Assembly: GCA_001970855.1 (NCBI GenBank)
Contig: LSSN01000669.1
Span: 1-64,000, forward strand
DNA from: Smittium culicis
Taxonomy: Eukaryota > Kickxellomycota > Harpellomycetes > Harpellales > Legeriomycetaceae
Length of the DNA stretch: 64,000 nucleotides
Direction of reading: 5' to 3'
Numbering within the stretch: the stretch's first letter is position 1; each line of letters opens with the position of its first letter. The translations under genes were made by a program, and so were the position numbers. The notes under the pieces were generated by a model. The model did not search any database. It saw only the letters and a program-made list of their open reading frames with translations, and had not been told where the DNA came from. Below are positions 47,401-59,963 of the stretch, one piece after another.

Positions 47401-48480
47401 TGTTTTGATTGATAAGATTTGATAAGATTTGATTGTTTAGTTTTGTGCTTAGTTTATATAGCTTTATGTATATTAATTGTTAAAAAAGATTATACTAATT
47501 AAAGTTTGAAAATATATTTAATTTTAATGTTAAAGGTTAAAAATTTTTTACTATTTTTATATTTATATTTTTGGTTGTTTTTTTTTTAAGGTTTTATAGT
47601 AAATTGTGAATTTAAAAGTTTTAAAGTATTCAGATTAAGTTTAATTTTAGAATTGTTAAAAAAATAGTATTAAAGAAGGATTTTATTTAATTATTATATT
47701 TTTATTTTGTTAATTTTATTAGGATTTAAGGTTTAGTTTTAATATTATTAAGATTTATTATTATTAATTTTCTAAAAAAATTCGATGACCTTCAGAAAGG
47801 CATTTTCTGTGTGGTTATTTATATCGAAAAAATATGCGTGCTCTTCTAAGTTGCTAAAAGCATTAAAATTCATGTCAGTCTTATCGTAATATAGTTGATG
47901 AGCCTTTTTATTTTTGTGTTTGTGTTTATTGTAGTTGTTAGACTTGACTAGATATTGTTTATAAAATTTGAATAATTAAATTGAAGTTTGCGCTATTATT
48001 TTTTTCTTTTTGATCAGATGTTATTAATATACTAAAAATTGATAAAAATAGACTATTTTAGTTGATGATTTGTAAAAAGCTGATCTATCTTTAACCTTTG
48101 TAATTAAATAACTTTCCTTTTCTAAAAAAAACCTTAAACTAATTGTAGCTAAATATTAACAAATTTTCTTTCTAGATCATGCTATGTTATTATGTAACTG
48201 ATTTCAAGTTTTTTTTAAATTCTTTGTAGTTTTATAATTTTAAATTAGAATTACTGGTAATTTTTATAGGCGAATAAAACTGATTAACTAGCTTCAAAAG
48301 ACTTTGTTCTGACGAATAAAAGTCTGAATGATAAGGGAAATTAACATCTTCCTCATCACTTCCACATATAATGTAAAGTAAACGACCGATAAACCCTTAC
48401 CACCTTTTCTTTAACAAAGATGTTCTATCTGTCTAAAGAATTTCAAATCAGATTTTATAATAAATCAACCTAGATAAAAT
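47401..48480. other. AT-rich spacer
   Basis: No gene recognised; long T-rich stretches up to about 48480, where composition becomes richer at the start of the retroelement relic. Confidence 0.6.
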
Positions 48481-48541
48481 TAAATCTTGAACTAAAAAAA
48501 TTGAATAAGACACCTCAATCCAGGCTCCCTCGATTCATGGC

Positions 48542-48720
48542 CAACTCAAGTTATTGACAGAAATAGTTCAGCAGCTCCTACGAGAAAATGAGCGTGACAA
48601 AGAATTGGAAGTCCCATGCTTAACAACAAGGATCTCAATAACTGATCTCGGCATTTAATCTGAACTTACTGGAGAGCTCCCATATATTTTAGATATCCTT
48701 TTGATCTCGCGAATAAACTA
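48542..48720 (+). pseudogene. gag-like fragment of the DIRS relic
   Basis: From 48542 a frame reads LLTEIVQQLLRENERDKELE and continues to a TAA at 48656, then on past it. It is a short helical, charged segment like those in fungal DIRS gag proteins. Position upstream of the reverse transcriptase supports the assignment; sequence alone is weak. Confidence 0.4.
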
Positions 48721-49582
48721 AGAAGAGCCCAAAATAGCGAAGTGATATTGACCTAATACTAGTAGCATGAACTAAACCACGCTAATTTAAGCTATAAATT
48801 ATCGGACGCGGTTGTGAAAGTCAACGCTACCCTTTATGGAGTTTAGATAGCACTTACTTAACGACATTATCCATCAATAAAATTTTTCTCCCACCGTCGA
48901 ATTCAAGAAAATCTCGAATTCTATACATCTATGACCGCTAAATCATGACCAAAACTATAATTCAATCTTTGTTGGTTGACGTAGCAGCAATAATAACTCG
49001 TTCCGGACTGGGTAATCTGCATAAAGGTCTGTACCTTTGTGATTAGCCAATTCGCTTTGTGAAATCTGAACGCTCTCATAACCAAGAATCCATTATCGAA
49101 GATACAGTGATAACAACCCACTATTTAGCACCAGAAAAACTATACATTAAAGGATTTGTAAAAAAGTACCCCTTCTATATTTCTGAGAATCTCGTCTGCA
49201 AACACTGTAGAAGTCAGTAAAAATACCGCCGACTATTGGTCAAATTTAGCTGAAAGGGTCTCGGCTGCATGAGGGGGTCTCAATAGAGAATCTGTAATTG
49301 AATAAGTGAGCGATCTTTTCACTATTTTCAAAATGAGTGATACACTCTGTTGAATAGTCGATGAGCTCAGAAAATATTATATAGGTAATTCAGAATCCAA
49401 ATCATGGTCTCAAAAGCTCATAATTAAAACCAATGTCTGAAAAAACGGAATCTTTTTCAGAAGGCCAAAAAGGTGTTTACGGAAGAATAAAACTCTTTGA
49501 TATATATTCGATTCATCTAAAATATTCAGTGGAGAAATTACACATTGGTAGAATCAGCTATATAAAACCCTAAAAAAATACC

Positions 49583-50035
49583 GAAGGCCTCCGACCAGTT
49601 CTCTATATCCGCAAGCTCGACCTACTCATTAAAGAGCAAAATTTCAAGATGGATACTTTTAATTACATCTGCATAATGTTTCAAAGATACAATTAATTGA
49701 AGTAGTTAGGCCTTCAGGAAGTTTAAATTCACATCCTATTATACAAGCAGTGCTACAAGTTCCTTCACTTTTATTGGAAATACCAGTGTTTCCAGATTCA
49801 TATACAGTCATTCGAGGTATCATTGAACTAATTGGTTCTCGTCAAGATCACTCACCCAGTTTTTCAATGTTTCAGATACCAAATTTTCCGAATCATAGCC
49901 TACTTGGACGATCTTCTGATTATTTGAAGCACCAAAGATACGTGTGTGAAAATCACTCGCAAGATAAAATTCAAGTTCTGGCAGCTTTTGTTTGAAATAA
50001 ATCAAGAAAATTCGTCTAAATTACCATCCTAGTCT
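49583..50035 (+). pseudogene. reverse transcriptase remnant of the DIRS relic
   Basis: 49583-49693 encodes a GLRPVLYIRKLD...NFKMDTF segment, the N-terminal palm motif typical of DIRS and hepadna-like reverse transcriptases, ending at a TAA at 49694. In another frame 49886-49924 gives FRIIAYLDDLLII, with the catalytic YLDD at 49901-49912, then a stop. A later segment (about 49945-50030) ending in QENSSKLPS fits the motif that follows the catalytic box. At least two frame changes and several stops make it non-functional. Confidence 0.8.
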
Positions 50036-50439
50036 ATCAAAAATATAGCAATCGTTATAATCTCCTGAAATATTCCCCTCAAGCCCACATTGAGCAAGAT
50101 TTATAGTCTTTGTAGCGAAGAAAATAATTTACAGAAATCTTTCAAAGCATTATTGAGATTTCTAGAGAGCTTTAGTATGAAAGCTAAGTGATTTCCGTTG
50201 CTCAAATACTAGATATTTTGATTCTTAATAGACTTTTAAATCTGAGACTTTATCATTTCCAAAGTTTAATTCGTAGAAATCGAAATTTATCTTAAATTAT
50301 CATGAAATAAAAAATATTAATTTATTTATATAATCAAATACAGTCTTTTAATGGTTTCTAGTTCTTTCCAGAAATTCAATAGTATTACCGAGGGTGGTTG
50401 TGGTAGATCCACACACTTACTCTGGATCTTAAAAGTTGA

Positions 50440-50775
50440 TCCAAGTGGAGCTACGCTCAAATATAAGGAACTGATGAAAGTACTTTATGTACTCAGGCTC
50501 AGAGTTTCGTTAGGTCAGTGTGTGATATTCTATTCATAATAAAAACTGCACTCGTATATCTGAATAAATTCGGCTGAAAAAATTCACCGAAATTTATTAG
50601 AATTGCAATGAAAATTCAGTCACACTGCTTGAAGACCAATACTATCTCATAAGCAAAATATGTACCACCAGTTCTGAATCCATTAGATTCACGATTCAGT
50701 ATTAATGCTAGATCTGAATGCTTAATTTTCTATGAAGTATTCGATAAGCTCGATATAATTACTATACACGAGGCG
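50440..50775 (+). pseudogene. RNase H remnant of the DIRS relic
   Basis: 50455-50539 encodes KYKELMKVLYVLRLR followed by two stops, matching the helix with the catalytic Glu of DIRS RNase H (N-x-KEL-x-AVLYAL in relatives). A different frame from about 50585 reads SPKFIRIAMKIQSHCLKTNT, a stop, then YVPPVLNPLDSR, corresponding to the terminal N-P-x-D-x-x-SR box. Broken by frameshifts and stops. Confidence 0.75.
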
Positions 50776-51039
50776 CACTAATTTCCTTCTCACTAGAACA
50801 ATAAAGTGAAAAAATACTGCAGCTGATTCGTGAAAAAAAATAAGCTAGTACTGATGGATTGGAATTCAAATATACAAACTTCAAAATAATTTACTCTTTA
50901 CCACCGTGTAATTTATTCGCACAGACCGTACAGAAAGTATTCAGGGAAAGAGCCTCAATAAAACTAGTTAAATCGATATGAAAATCATCCGCATGGTTCC
51001 CAGAAATGTTTCCTTCTCTGTATCTCACCTTTGCTACTA

Positions 51040-51715
51040 CAAGCAACGAAAGTAGTCCCAAATCCAAAAATTAGAAAATTTATGCTTTTAGAAAACAAGT
51101 ACTGGCGCTTGAAAGTATGGAGAATCAGTGGAATTACCTCGAAACCCAAGGTATCAGTAGTTACGCAGTTTGTTGTACCCTTTCAAAAAAAAAAAAGAAA
51201 AACTACGTGTTCGGCATGATACAGACACAGTTCTGCACGGCATCGCTTTTTAGAATATCGAATCTCGATCAAGATACCAACGTATATTTCTGTGCATAAA
51301 ATATCCAATATCTGGAGTAAATATATTCCGTTGAAAAACTGATATATAAATGTATCTGGTAATACATTTGAATTATAAAACCGTTCAATTTTTGCATAGT
51401 TAAAAAAGGAACTATATTAAGTATCATTTTGATATTTTTTATAGTCTCGTTCTCGATATTTCGCCAATTCTCGATTTATTTAGAAAATGAAGCCATATTC
51501 ATAACCTTTTATTCATGAGATTGTCATCAAGGCTATTTTGGCTTCTATTCGTCGCAGAATTTCTCAGGGCTAGAGATATTCATAGCATTGAAAATAAACG
51601 CACCCGAATTAGAAAATGGTGTGCTAAACTTAGCTATATCAGTACCCAAAGTGAAGTGGTAGGTAAGACCTATCTAGACGCCTTGAAAAACAGGTTCACT
51701 AGTTGAATATTTATT
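51040..51715 (+). pseudogene. tyrosine recombinase remnant of the DIRS relic
   Basis: Around 51110-51200 a segment LETQGISSYAVCCTLSKK resembles the N-terminal core-binding region. 51524-51706 reads LFWLLFVAEFLRARDIHSIE, matching the start of the catalytic domain, where the first catalytic arginine lies in an F-(M/L)-R-x-x-D-(I/L) context. The later R-H-R and nucleophilic tyrosine boxes are not seen before 51720. The part is therefore truncated or too decayed to read. Confidence 0.65.
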
Positions 51716-51720
51716 ATGGC

Positions 51721-54122
51721 CAGTAATTTCATTGACTTATTGAAAGAAATAATATAATCTTCTCTTTTCACATTTCTGAATACTAAAAATGGCGATTGAT
51801 TAGTAAATAGGCTTCTGAGGCTAATAATTAACAAAGAAAAGAGTTAATCTGCCGATTGAATTTCGATGAAAATTAGATCTATATCACAATTAATACGCAA
51901 ATATTCACACAATACTAAACCGATTGGAAGAGTGATTAGATCCGCTCTAAGGACTAATTCATAAGTATTGACAGATAATATAAAATTATGTGGTTTATTT
52001 TTAAGCTATATTGTTTTCAATACATGCTATAAATTATTAATATATTCTTGGAATAAATTTATCTAGTCGATTTCATATTTTGTAGCAAATTAATGTGTAT
52101 CATATTTGGAGTAAAATGATAGAATTAATCTCTGCTTTAGAGAGCTCGATCAATATATATATACGATTATAGGACAAATAAGATGCGCATCCAACCTGTT
52201 GCAGTTAATCATGGCCGAAATATGTTAAGGATAACAAAACATTGCGCTTTAAAAAAAATACTAAAAAAATTTTATTAGCCTATTCTATTCACTTTATTTT
52301 ATTTGTTTTTAATTTCCGGTTTAGCTTCATTTAATAATATGATAACACTCACATGTATCCTCTCATTGTTTAATATGAATTAAATACATTTTAAATTTGA
52401 ATCCAAGGAATATTATATATCAAAAATAAATTTCAATACAAAATTCTCGTCTCTTTCTAATATCTCTAATTTAATCAAAGATTTATTAGCTAAATTATAT
52501 AAATGTAGATTTATAATTTAATGCTATTGTATAAATTAGGCCTTAATAATGATATAATTCACAATATATTTGGTTAATTAATCCTTGTTAAATACACTAA
52601 ACTTTATAATAAATAACTATTAAAACATAAATTTAAAATTTTTTCCAATGTAATCAGGTAACAAGCGGTATACCACCAGAGGATTTTGTTTTTAAAATAA
52701 TTTTAGCTTAGCTATTTTTATTTTTTATTTCTAGGCTTTTAAAACTTTAATATAATCTGCATATAAAAAAATAAAGTAAATTTTTATTAATTTTTATTAT
52801 ATCTGTTAAATTTGTAAACATAATAAACAAAACGATTTGTATTTTTTTTTAAATAATAAATATTTATAGCGATTAATATATTGTTCAATGATACGATTTA
52901 TATACTTTTAAAAATTGTATAATTAATCGTGTTTTATTCGTAATCTTGGGCAAATAAATGGACACCATTATCTAGTATTATTTCAATACGAATGCAAACC
53001 AAAAATAAATAAACATCATTAATTGCTATACGAGATCAATATAAATATTTAAAAGTTGTAACAAACTGTACTGTATAGCCAATCTCCAAAAAAAAAAAAT
53101 CTTGATGTGAAAGTAATAATGGGAAATATATCGGCTATGAGTTATATTTTCATTTGAATAAATTTCATGTATACAAGGATACTATAAATCGGGTTATTTT
53201 TACTATCACAAAAATTCATATTTTTTGTGGAATCAGTTAATAATTTGCGAATTTACTGAAATATAAAATCAAGCTTTTAGAATTATAGTGTATAACACAT
53301 CTAAATTTATATTTAAGTCATGTGGCCTAATTTTCAAGTATTTTAATACACTAGCAATGTAATAATTTAGGATTCCAATTTTAAGTTTTTATTAGAATTT
53401 TTACAAACCATTTAAATTTTACTGTCGTCGTTGTATATGGAGTTACTCTGTTAAATAAAATATTTATAAATACGGGGGGGGGGGATTGATACTTGTCCGA
53501 GAAATTTATTAAACCTTGTATCAAGTAAATTAAATTCCATACAGAAGCTCTTTTCCACCTTGACACAGCTATAAAAACTATATATCAATTGAATATCTTT
53601 TTCTTGAGGGATCAGATTATTCATTTTATTTTTGAAAATTTAGTAATGGAAATAAGTCCAAAAATATATGTCAATTTCATTGATATTTATATGTTTTGGC
53701 GCGAACTATAATACTGTGCTTGTGTCAAAAAAAAAATTTTTTTTTTGGTAAGTATAATATCAAAAATCGTTTGTGACCCTTTTAATTATTTCTGGAATAC
53801 ACGAAATAGTTTAAAAGTACAAGAGGTGATATATTTTTAAAGAGATAAAAATAAAAAGGTTACAAAAATTTTTCTTTGTAAAAAGAAAACAAAATGTGAA
53901 GCCAAGAAATTTTATTGCAGCTATTTATGCATTAAGCACATATGCACAAAATCAGCAGAGGTAGACATTGATCAGTATCAAAAAATAAATAGCTGAATAG
54001 TAAATGGAAAAAATAAAAGCTGATACGTGATGGTAATTATGAAAATAACCAAAATTCGAAAAGCTAAATATAGTTAAATTAGGATTATACTAGAATATAT
54101 AAATTTTAAAATACGAAAGTAT
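51721..54122. other. AT-rich spacer between the retroelement relic and malonyl-CoA decarboxylase
   Basis: No gene recognised. A G10 tract lies at about 53476-53485 and an A9-T10 block near 53730-53748. The 3' UTR of the decarboxylase gene falls at the right end. Confidence 0.65.
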
Positions 54123-56852
54123 CTAGTTTACTTTCAGCTCATTTTCAGAAATATGAATTTCTCCTCTTTGCAAGTATGAGTCATTATTGCTCTCGATTTC
54201 ATCTAGAATATAGTTATAGTTGCACATTATTCCATAAGACGAACGGATTCCATTATATGATGTATCACTGAGCCAATTTAAAGAATGAATAGAAGCTCCA
54301 TTACGTAAATGGAAGTTTGCGACAGGGTCATAAGCATATATAGAGTTTGGCTTTTTCGCTTCTAATAGATACCTAATTTTAATTATTTTGAAAAGAGAAC
54401 TCATATTAATAATTGAATTCCTATTTTTTATTGAAGAGCATTACTAATATTAATTTACTAAAGAAAATTCATTACAGTTTGGCAAGTTTAAGTAAAACAG
54501 GTTTTAAGGCATCTCGTTTTTCGATGATATTGATCCAACCGCGAGCTTCTAAAATATTCTATTTAATTCATATGTAAATAAATATTAAATAAAAGATATT
54601 AGCTAAACATTTAAAAGATTCAAAAAATTAAAGAAATTTTTTGATATGAAAATTTAATTACCTTTAAAGCTGTGTTCCAATTATTTTGACTGTTATCAAT
54701 CTTTTTAATATCCAACACTTCGTTTTCAGTTATATCTATATTAATATTATCGTTTGAGCTCAAGTAATTGATCAGCCATGACGAGAATCTTGGTAGAGGG
54801 GAAAGAGTTACAAAATTTTTAACTTTTGGCATTTCAGATTGGATTTCGCCCACTACTCTTTTTATCAAAAAATTTCCTAAATCTACTCCTGAAACTCCTA
54901 TTTGCGAGTTTATTGAATAGAAAACTGCAGTGTCAGCTATCTGAACGTCATCATCTAATATAAGGAGGTTCGGATCAAGAATATCCTAAACAAAAACAAA
55001 AAAATAACAAAAATTAAATACTGATTAGCTGATAGGAATATTTTTTTAAGGATTTTATCGTAAAATTTTTTTTTTTATGAAAAATTTAATTTATCGAAAA
55101 AGTAGTTCTCAGTTACCTTTACGTTTCTAGATATACCGGTTGTTAGAGCGACCTATCAAAAAAAAAAAAAAATTAGGAAAATATTGGGACATAAGTGGAT
55201 GATATAAAAAATAAATATATTATAACTAATTTATACAAACCCAAACAAAGACTAGAGGTTCAAGAGGTGCATTTTTATGAAAAAATCCAAAGCATCTTCT
55301 ACCAGGGCCTAACCGTTTTTTCATGTCACTCAAAGACCTAACATAGTGAACACTTTCATATTTTGCTAGCTGTGCGAATATTAATAAAAAACTTTAAATT
55401 AGTGGATTCGAGTTAGGTTATAGATAACTAATAATAATTTAAAAAATATATAAAGGATGAGAGGACTGGGAATTTTTAAAAAAATACCATTTCTATAGTT
55501 GAAGCAGGAGAATTCCAGGTAATTCTTTTTAGGTCTAGCGTTCCTATAATCCAAGTTTGTATTTTTCTTTGTAAATAGTCAGACATCCCTTTTAAAAACA
55601 TGTTGCTTCTGTTTTTCGAGAGGAGTTTCTGATGGATATAGATAAGATAAAAACAGTATTAAACATATATAATAAAAAGTAAATAGCGTGTTTTTAGGCA
55701 CAAAAAAAATTTAAAACTATGTGGGTTAAAAAGTAATAAATAAACATTCAGCAAGTCTTACGAGAATATCGCCGCGCATATGAACTAGGAATATGAAACC
55801 TTCAGGTAGTTTGTGAATTTGAGAAAAAAAGTTTTCATAGCTTGGTGATAAGTTAATTTTTGCATCTTCAACAATTTTGTAGATACAATCGCTATCCTAT
55901 TATTATGTGAAAAAAAACAGGTTATATCTACATATTTTCGGAGTAAAGAAATTAAGGATACCTTAAGATTATTAATAGATTTTAGCAAGTTTTGGGCTTC
56001 CGAGGCAATTTCATTTATGGAAAATCCTAAGGTAAAATATAGTATATTTTTTCAGACTTGTGACCTTTGTGGTTGAATAATTAACAAAATTAAGTTTAAT
56101 AAAAGAAGGATGTATATATTACCATATTTCTGAGATAAAACATTTAGGAATTTCTGTTTATTTTTCTAGATATTTTTTTTAAAAAGTTGAGAGGAAAAAT
56201 AAAAAGAGAAGGCTAATTTATTAAATTTGGGAATAAGTTCGGCGATAATAAAGAGGAAGGTGATATATTTGGAAAAAAAATGAATAAGCGTATTAGACAA
56301 AGTTTCTTACGATGCTAAATTTGTTATAAATCATAATGAATTCTTGAGATTTCAGACTTTTGATTACAGGGCTCAATATCTTATTTTGGGAAATAACCAT
56401 TTCGATTAAATTTATCATATCCTGTTCAGTTTCAACTTTCTCAAGCTTACTGTTGGGCACATCTATTAGGAAGATAAATTTGAATTTTATATTTATTTGA
56501 AGCAAAGTAGTATGTATAAGATAGCGAATGAAAAAGATTCTATAAAAATAATTTCTTTAAAGGTATAAATGTATGGAGGCGTATGAAAAATTCAGTTACA
56601 TTCAATTTCACCTTTTCGGACGCTTCTCCAATATCTATTGATGATGTTTCTTTCTAGAGAAATATCCTGACTAGTTCGAAGCCCTTCTAAAGATTTTTTG
56701 GATACAGAGAATAAAGCTTTCTGTAAACTTTGAGGATAACTAGATCTAGGTATGTAATTATCGACGAGAGTGATTTTTGGAGGAATCTTAGAGCAAGCGT
56801 ATTTGTTTATAAGGGCTCTAAGGCTTTGAATGTGCCTAAGGTTAGAAATCAT
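54123..56852 (-). CDS. MLYCD: malonyl-CoA decarboxylase
   Basis: Eleven exons with consistent phase: 56852-56600, 56462-56311, 56165-56123, 56026-55962, 55896-55762, 55628-55488, 55369-55241, 55152-55117, 54985-54662, 54558-54476, 54372-54123. Introns are 65-145 bp. The product is about 536 aa (human 493). It converts malonyl-CoA to acetyl-CoA and CO2. The helical N-terminal domain carries FLVHMRGDIL; the catalytic GNAT-like domain has FYSI, GNFLIKRVV, LSPLPRF (Ser380, equivalent to human Ser329) and DPVANFHLRNGA (His475, equivalent to human catalytic His423). The N-terminus is basic and lacks acidic residues for about 30 positions, as in a mitochondrial presequence. The C-terminus (ELKVN) lacks the SKL peroxisomal signal of the animal enzyme. 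Exon 3 may start 12 bp later at a second AG. The start codon is the first in-frame ATG. Confidence 0.93.
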
Positions 56853-58114
56853 TTCGAGGAAATGTGTGTTGTTGATATGATATGAAATAGAGTATTATTA
56901 GAGCAAAAATGGATGGAGCTAGTGATTCTTTATTAAAATGTTGCTTTGGAATTTTTCGGGTTTCGAATAAAAGTGATTGTAACTTCAAAAGAGGTAATGA
57001 GTGTAGCTGTGAACTCTGGGGTGTTTCATAAATCCTGACTTATTTTTTTAGCTCAGCAAACAATTTTCCTATTATGATACTATTGGCCATTAATAGCCGA
57101 GACTTTAATATTTTGAGAAATGGGTAGCAAAAAAAGCGACACAGGCCGATGATTGGGTATAAATGAAGGGCAAAAATATGCTAAACCTCAGCTAACATTT
57201 TGTTTCAAAAAAGCTTTAGTGCCTTTTGATATTATTGAAGAATATATCGCTGTTTTCATGGATGGGACTGTGTATATAATCGAGTTATAAGATATCTGTA
57301 TAAATATATGCCAGTTCTTTGAAACATAAAATACTCAGAATATACAAATTAGTCACCAAATATACTCTAAAACCACATTTAAGGAGAGTGAAATTCCGAA
57401 TTACTTTTAAAGTGAGTTTAATTTGTTTTTTGGAGATAAAATATTTGGCACAGCACATAACCAAACAGCAGAATGGATGCATAGTAGCATGCTGTGACAA
57501 TTGAAGTGGATTTAATGAGCATCATTCTACTACAATTATTATAAGAATACTCTGTCTTAAGCTCCTCGTTTTTTTTTCCCGCTCAGCTTGCGCGCTATAG
57601 CTACACTACTTCTATTAACATCTTTATTATAACTAGCGTAGAGGATTAGATCTTTTTACTGCATTCTTCCTGATTACCACACTAAAACTGACGGTTTAAG
57701 TCTGCAACACTTGCCTGCCATCATTTGACTTTGCGATATATCGGAATTCTGCTCAGTAAGTTTGAAAGAAGAGTAAAATGACCTCTAAACAGCACCGGCC
57801 AATAATCGGCAGATATAAAATACATAGCGGCCAATGATTGAAGGATAATTGTTGAGAGCAGTAGAAATGTTTGATAAAAAGTGAGGAAATAGTAGCAATT
57901 GGTTACAGAGAGGCTATTCAAAAAGCTAAACTTGATTCAGAATCTATAAACCCACAAAATTATATACTCCTAATGACCAGCTCTTATTTAATAAAAATCA
58001 AATTTAATTCATTACTACACTTTATACTTACTCGATTTTGCTTACTGCCAAGATCGAATTTAAGCCAGCCCCAAATCTGTATACTATATTTGCTTTCACA
58101 TAACTGTGTATATT
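56853..58114. promoter_or_regulatory. divergent promoter region between malonyl-CoA decarboxylase and RAD1
   Basis: 1.26 kb, less AT-rich than other spacers. It contains CCAAT/ATTGG words near 57086, 57155, 57800, 57831 and 57898, several within GGCCAAT contexts, with repeated ATAGCCG/CGGC words resembling those upstream of YAK1. Small frames at 57285-57504 (both strands), 57721-57921 (-) and 57871-58131 (+) overlap each other and match no family. Confidence 0.5.
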
Positions 58115-59963
58115 ATGGAGGATCAGGCTGAAGACTCTTCATTCAACGCAAAAGTTTACAATATCAAACCTATGGTCAATTTGCTGAAATCAATAAGTTT
58201 TAAGCAGGTACTCCCGATTTTCTGACACTCATCCACATTATTAATCTTAATATTTCCCATATCATTGTATATATACAATTCGATAGTTTATTTCACTATT
58301 ACTTCAAAATACTTTTATTAAAGAGAGCGATTTGTCAAATTGACAAAGAAGGAATCATTTTTACTGTCGAAGATTCCCAATGTGTTATAGCTAGAGCATA
58401 TCTGAAACGATCCTTTTTCTCGGAATTTTCCACTACCCGTACTACTCTCTTTTTATTTTAAAATTACTTGCTGATGCCTTTCCATACTTGGCTTTAATTT
58501 ATAACATTCTAATATTTTCCTGTTCGTTAAATCTCTGTGTATTACCCCTAAACGATAAGACGATAATGATGAAGATTCAGCCGAACAAAAATCTGAACCA
58601 GATACTTCTAATACTCAGGACTCGATAGTTTTTGGTTTGTACATTAATAGATTAATAGAATGCCTTACTTTATTTTTTGGACCTGGCATGTCTTCAACGA
58701 ATACTCTACAGTCTAGTTCAAACGAAGATGCAAATGGTGGAAATAAAAATAATACAGTAGTACGCTTTGCGTACAGCAAAAAAAGCTCCGATTTCGAATT
58801 AATGTATTTTACCCCCCTTCCCCCATCGCTATAAAAGCATATTCAGACTCTTTTTATTTCTTTCAAGCATCTTGATTCATTATAAAACCTGAAAATTATG
58901 TTTATAGCTGCATAGTTTTTTTTTTTTTTTTGCATTAATTTATCTAATTTATAAAATTAGGCTAGAAGATAACGGTGTTATCTCAATTTGCAGACTAGCA
59001 ACGCTAGAGCCTGACTTTTTCAATGATTTAGACTTTAGCAACAGCCCAGTTGTGCAAATGGTCATTTTGAAGGTAATTATCGATTATTTAATAATATAAT
59101 CACTTTGATCTTAGAAACACTCAATACTCCTGCAAAATAATTGCTAGAACAGTTCAACCACAAATCTGAAAGTATTTTGAAAACTATACAATAAGATTAA
59201 TTCTGAAAAAGAGCCTCTTTTATTTTTTTTTTTTTGCCGTTTACATATGAAATGCGTTATTTACACATATTTTTACTTTTTTAATTTTTTTTTTTTTCTA
59301 TTCTTGAATTTATTTTATGATTTGATTTACGCTGATTAATTAACAATAGTCGGAATGGCTACAAGATGCTTTCGAGGATATAGACTCTGATGGCGAAATA
59401 ATTACATTTTCGATATTAAACAGCTCTCCTATTTTGAAACTAGTGTCTCAAAGCTCTAACGGCAGCACCGAAGTAAAGCAACGTCATTTTTAATCTACTT
59501 TAAAGAAACAATTATTTTAAATATGCAACGGTCATTAATTTTTTGTTATTTTTGTTTGTTTTTTGGTTTATCTTTCTGATAGATAAAGTACTTGAACAAC
59601 GAAAACTTGATAGAGTCGTTTCAATGCGACATTGAGCAAGATACGAGGTAAATTAAAAAAATAGCCACACACAATTGTGCTCTTTAAGCTTCAAATGAAT
59701 AAAAATTAAAGGATATATATTACATACTATCAATAACGTTTTTCATACTTTTTTAATTTTCTGGTGTGTCATGGTTTACCTGAAAAACAAACACTAGGTT
59801 CAAACTATCGCTGATCCTGAAATGCAAAAACGCACTCAACCAGTCGTCAAAGACCAAAATATCCATCAACCAGGAGGGCTTCCTGCTCCTCCAGTTCAAG
59901 ATATCTACGGGCGCCATATCGTCGTTCGTCAGCTTTGTGTTTGCTCCTCTCCTGCCCGAATGA
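58115..59963 (+). CDS. RAD1: RAD1, subunit of the 9-1-1 DNA-damage checkpoint clamp
   Basis: Seven exons with continuous phase: 58115-58207, 58324-58438, 58560-58803, 58961-59072, 59350-59472, 59583-59647, 59798-59963. The product is about 305 aa (human RAD1 282). It has the PCNA-like two-lobe fold. Recognisable blocks in order are NIKPMVNLLKSISFK, GIIFTVEDSQCVIARAYL, FGLYINRLIECLTLFF, LEDNGVISICRLATLEP, NLIESFQCD and a C-terminal strand ending FAPLLPE. With Rad9 and Hus1, Rad1 forms the ring loaded at damaged DNA in the nucleus that promotes ATR/Mec1-type checkpoint signalling. The family match is strongest in the NLLKSI and LEDNGVISICRL segments. Two Asp/Ser/Asn-rich inserts in exon 3 (around residues 71-88 and 105-122) are absent from the animal protein. 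The gene starts at ATG 58115 and is divergent from the decarboxylase gene. Confidence 0.92.

Larger units (their letters stand above)
48480..51720 (+). mobile_element. decayed DIRS-like (tyrosine recombinase) retrotransposon
   Basis: Remnants occur in the order gag-like, reverse transcriptase, RNase H, tyrosine recombinase, all on the plus strand but scattered over three frames with many stops and frameshifts. The block is noticeably less AT-rich than its flanks. Reverse transcriptase is shown by a GLRPVLYIRKLD segment and a YLDD box, RNase H by LKYKELMKVLYVLRLR and a YVPPVLNPLDSR segment, and the recombinase by FLRARDIHSI. This domain order with a recombinase instead of a DDE integrase is the DIRS class. 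Terminal repeats were not identified, so the ends are approximate. It is inactive. Confidence 0.8.

Noticed and set aside
57285..58131. Several overlapping small frames on both strands between MLYCD and RAD1
   Set aside because: They overlap each other and the RAD1 first exon in a different frame; the spacer reads better as a divergent promoter.
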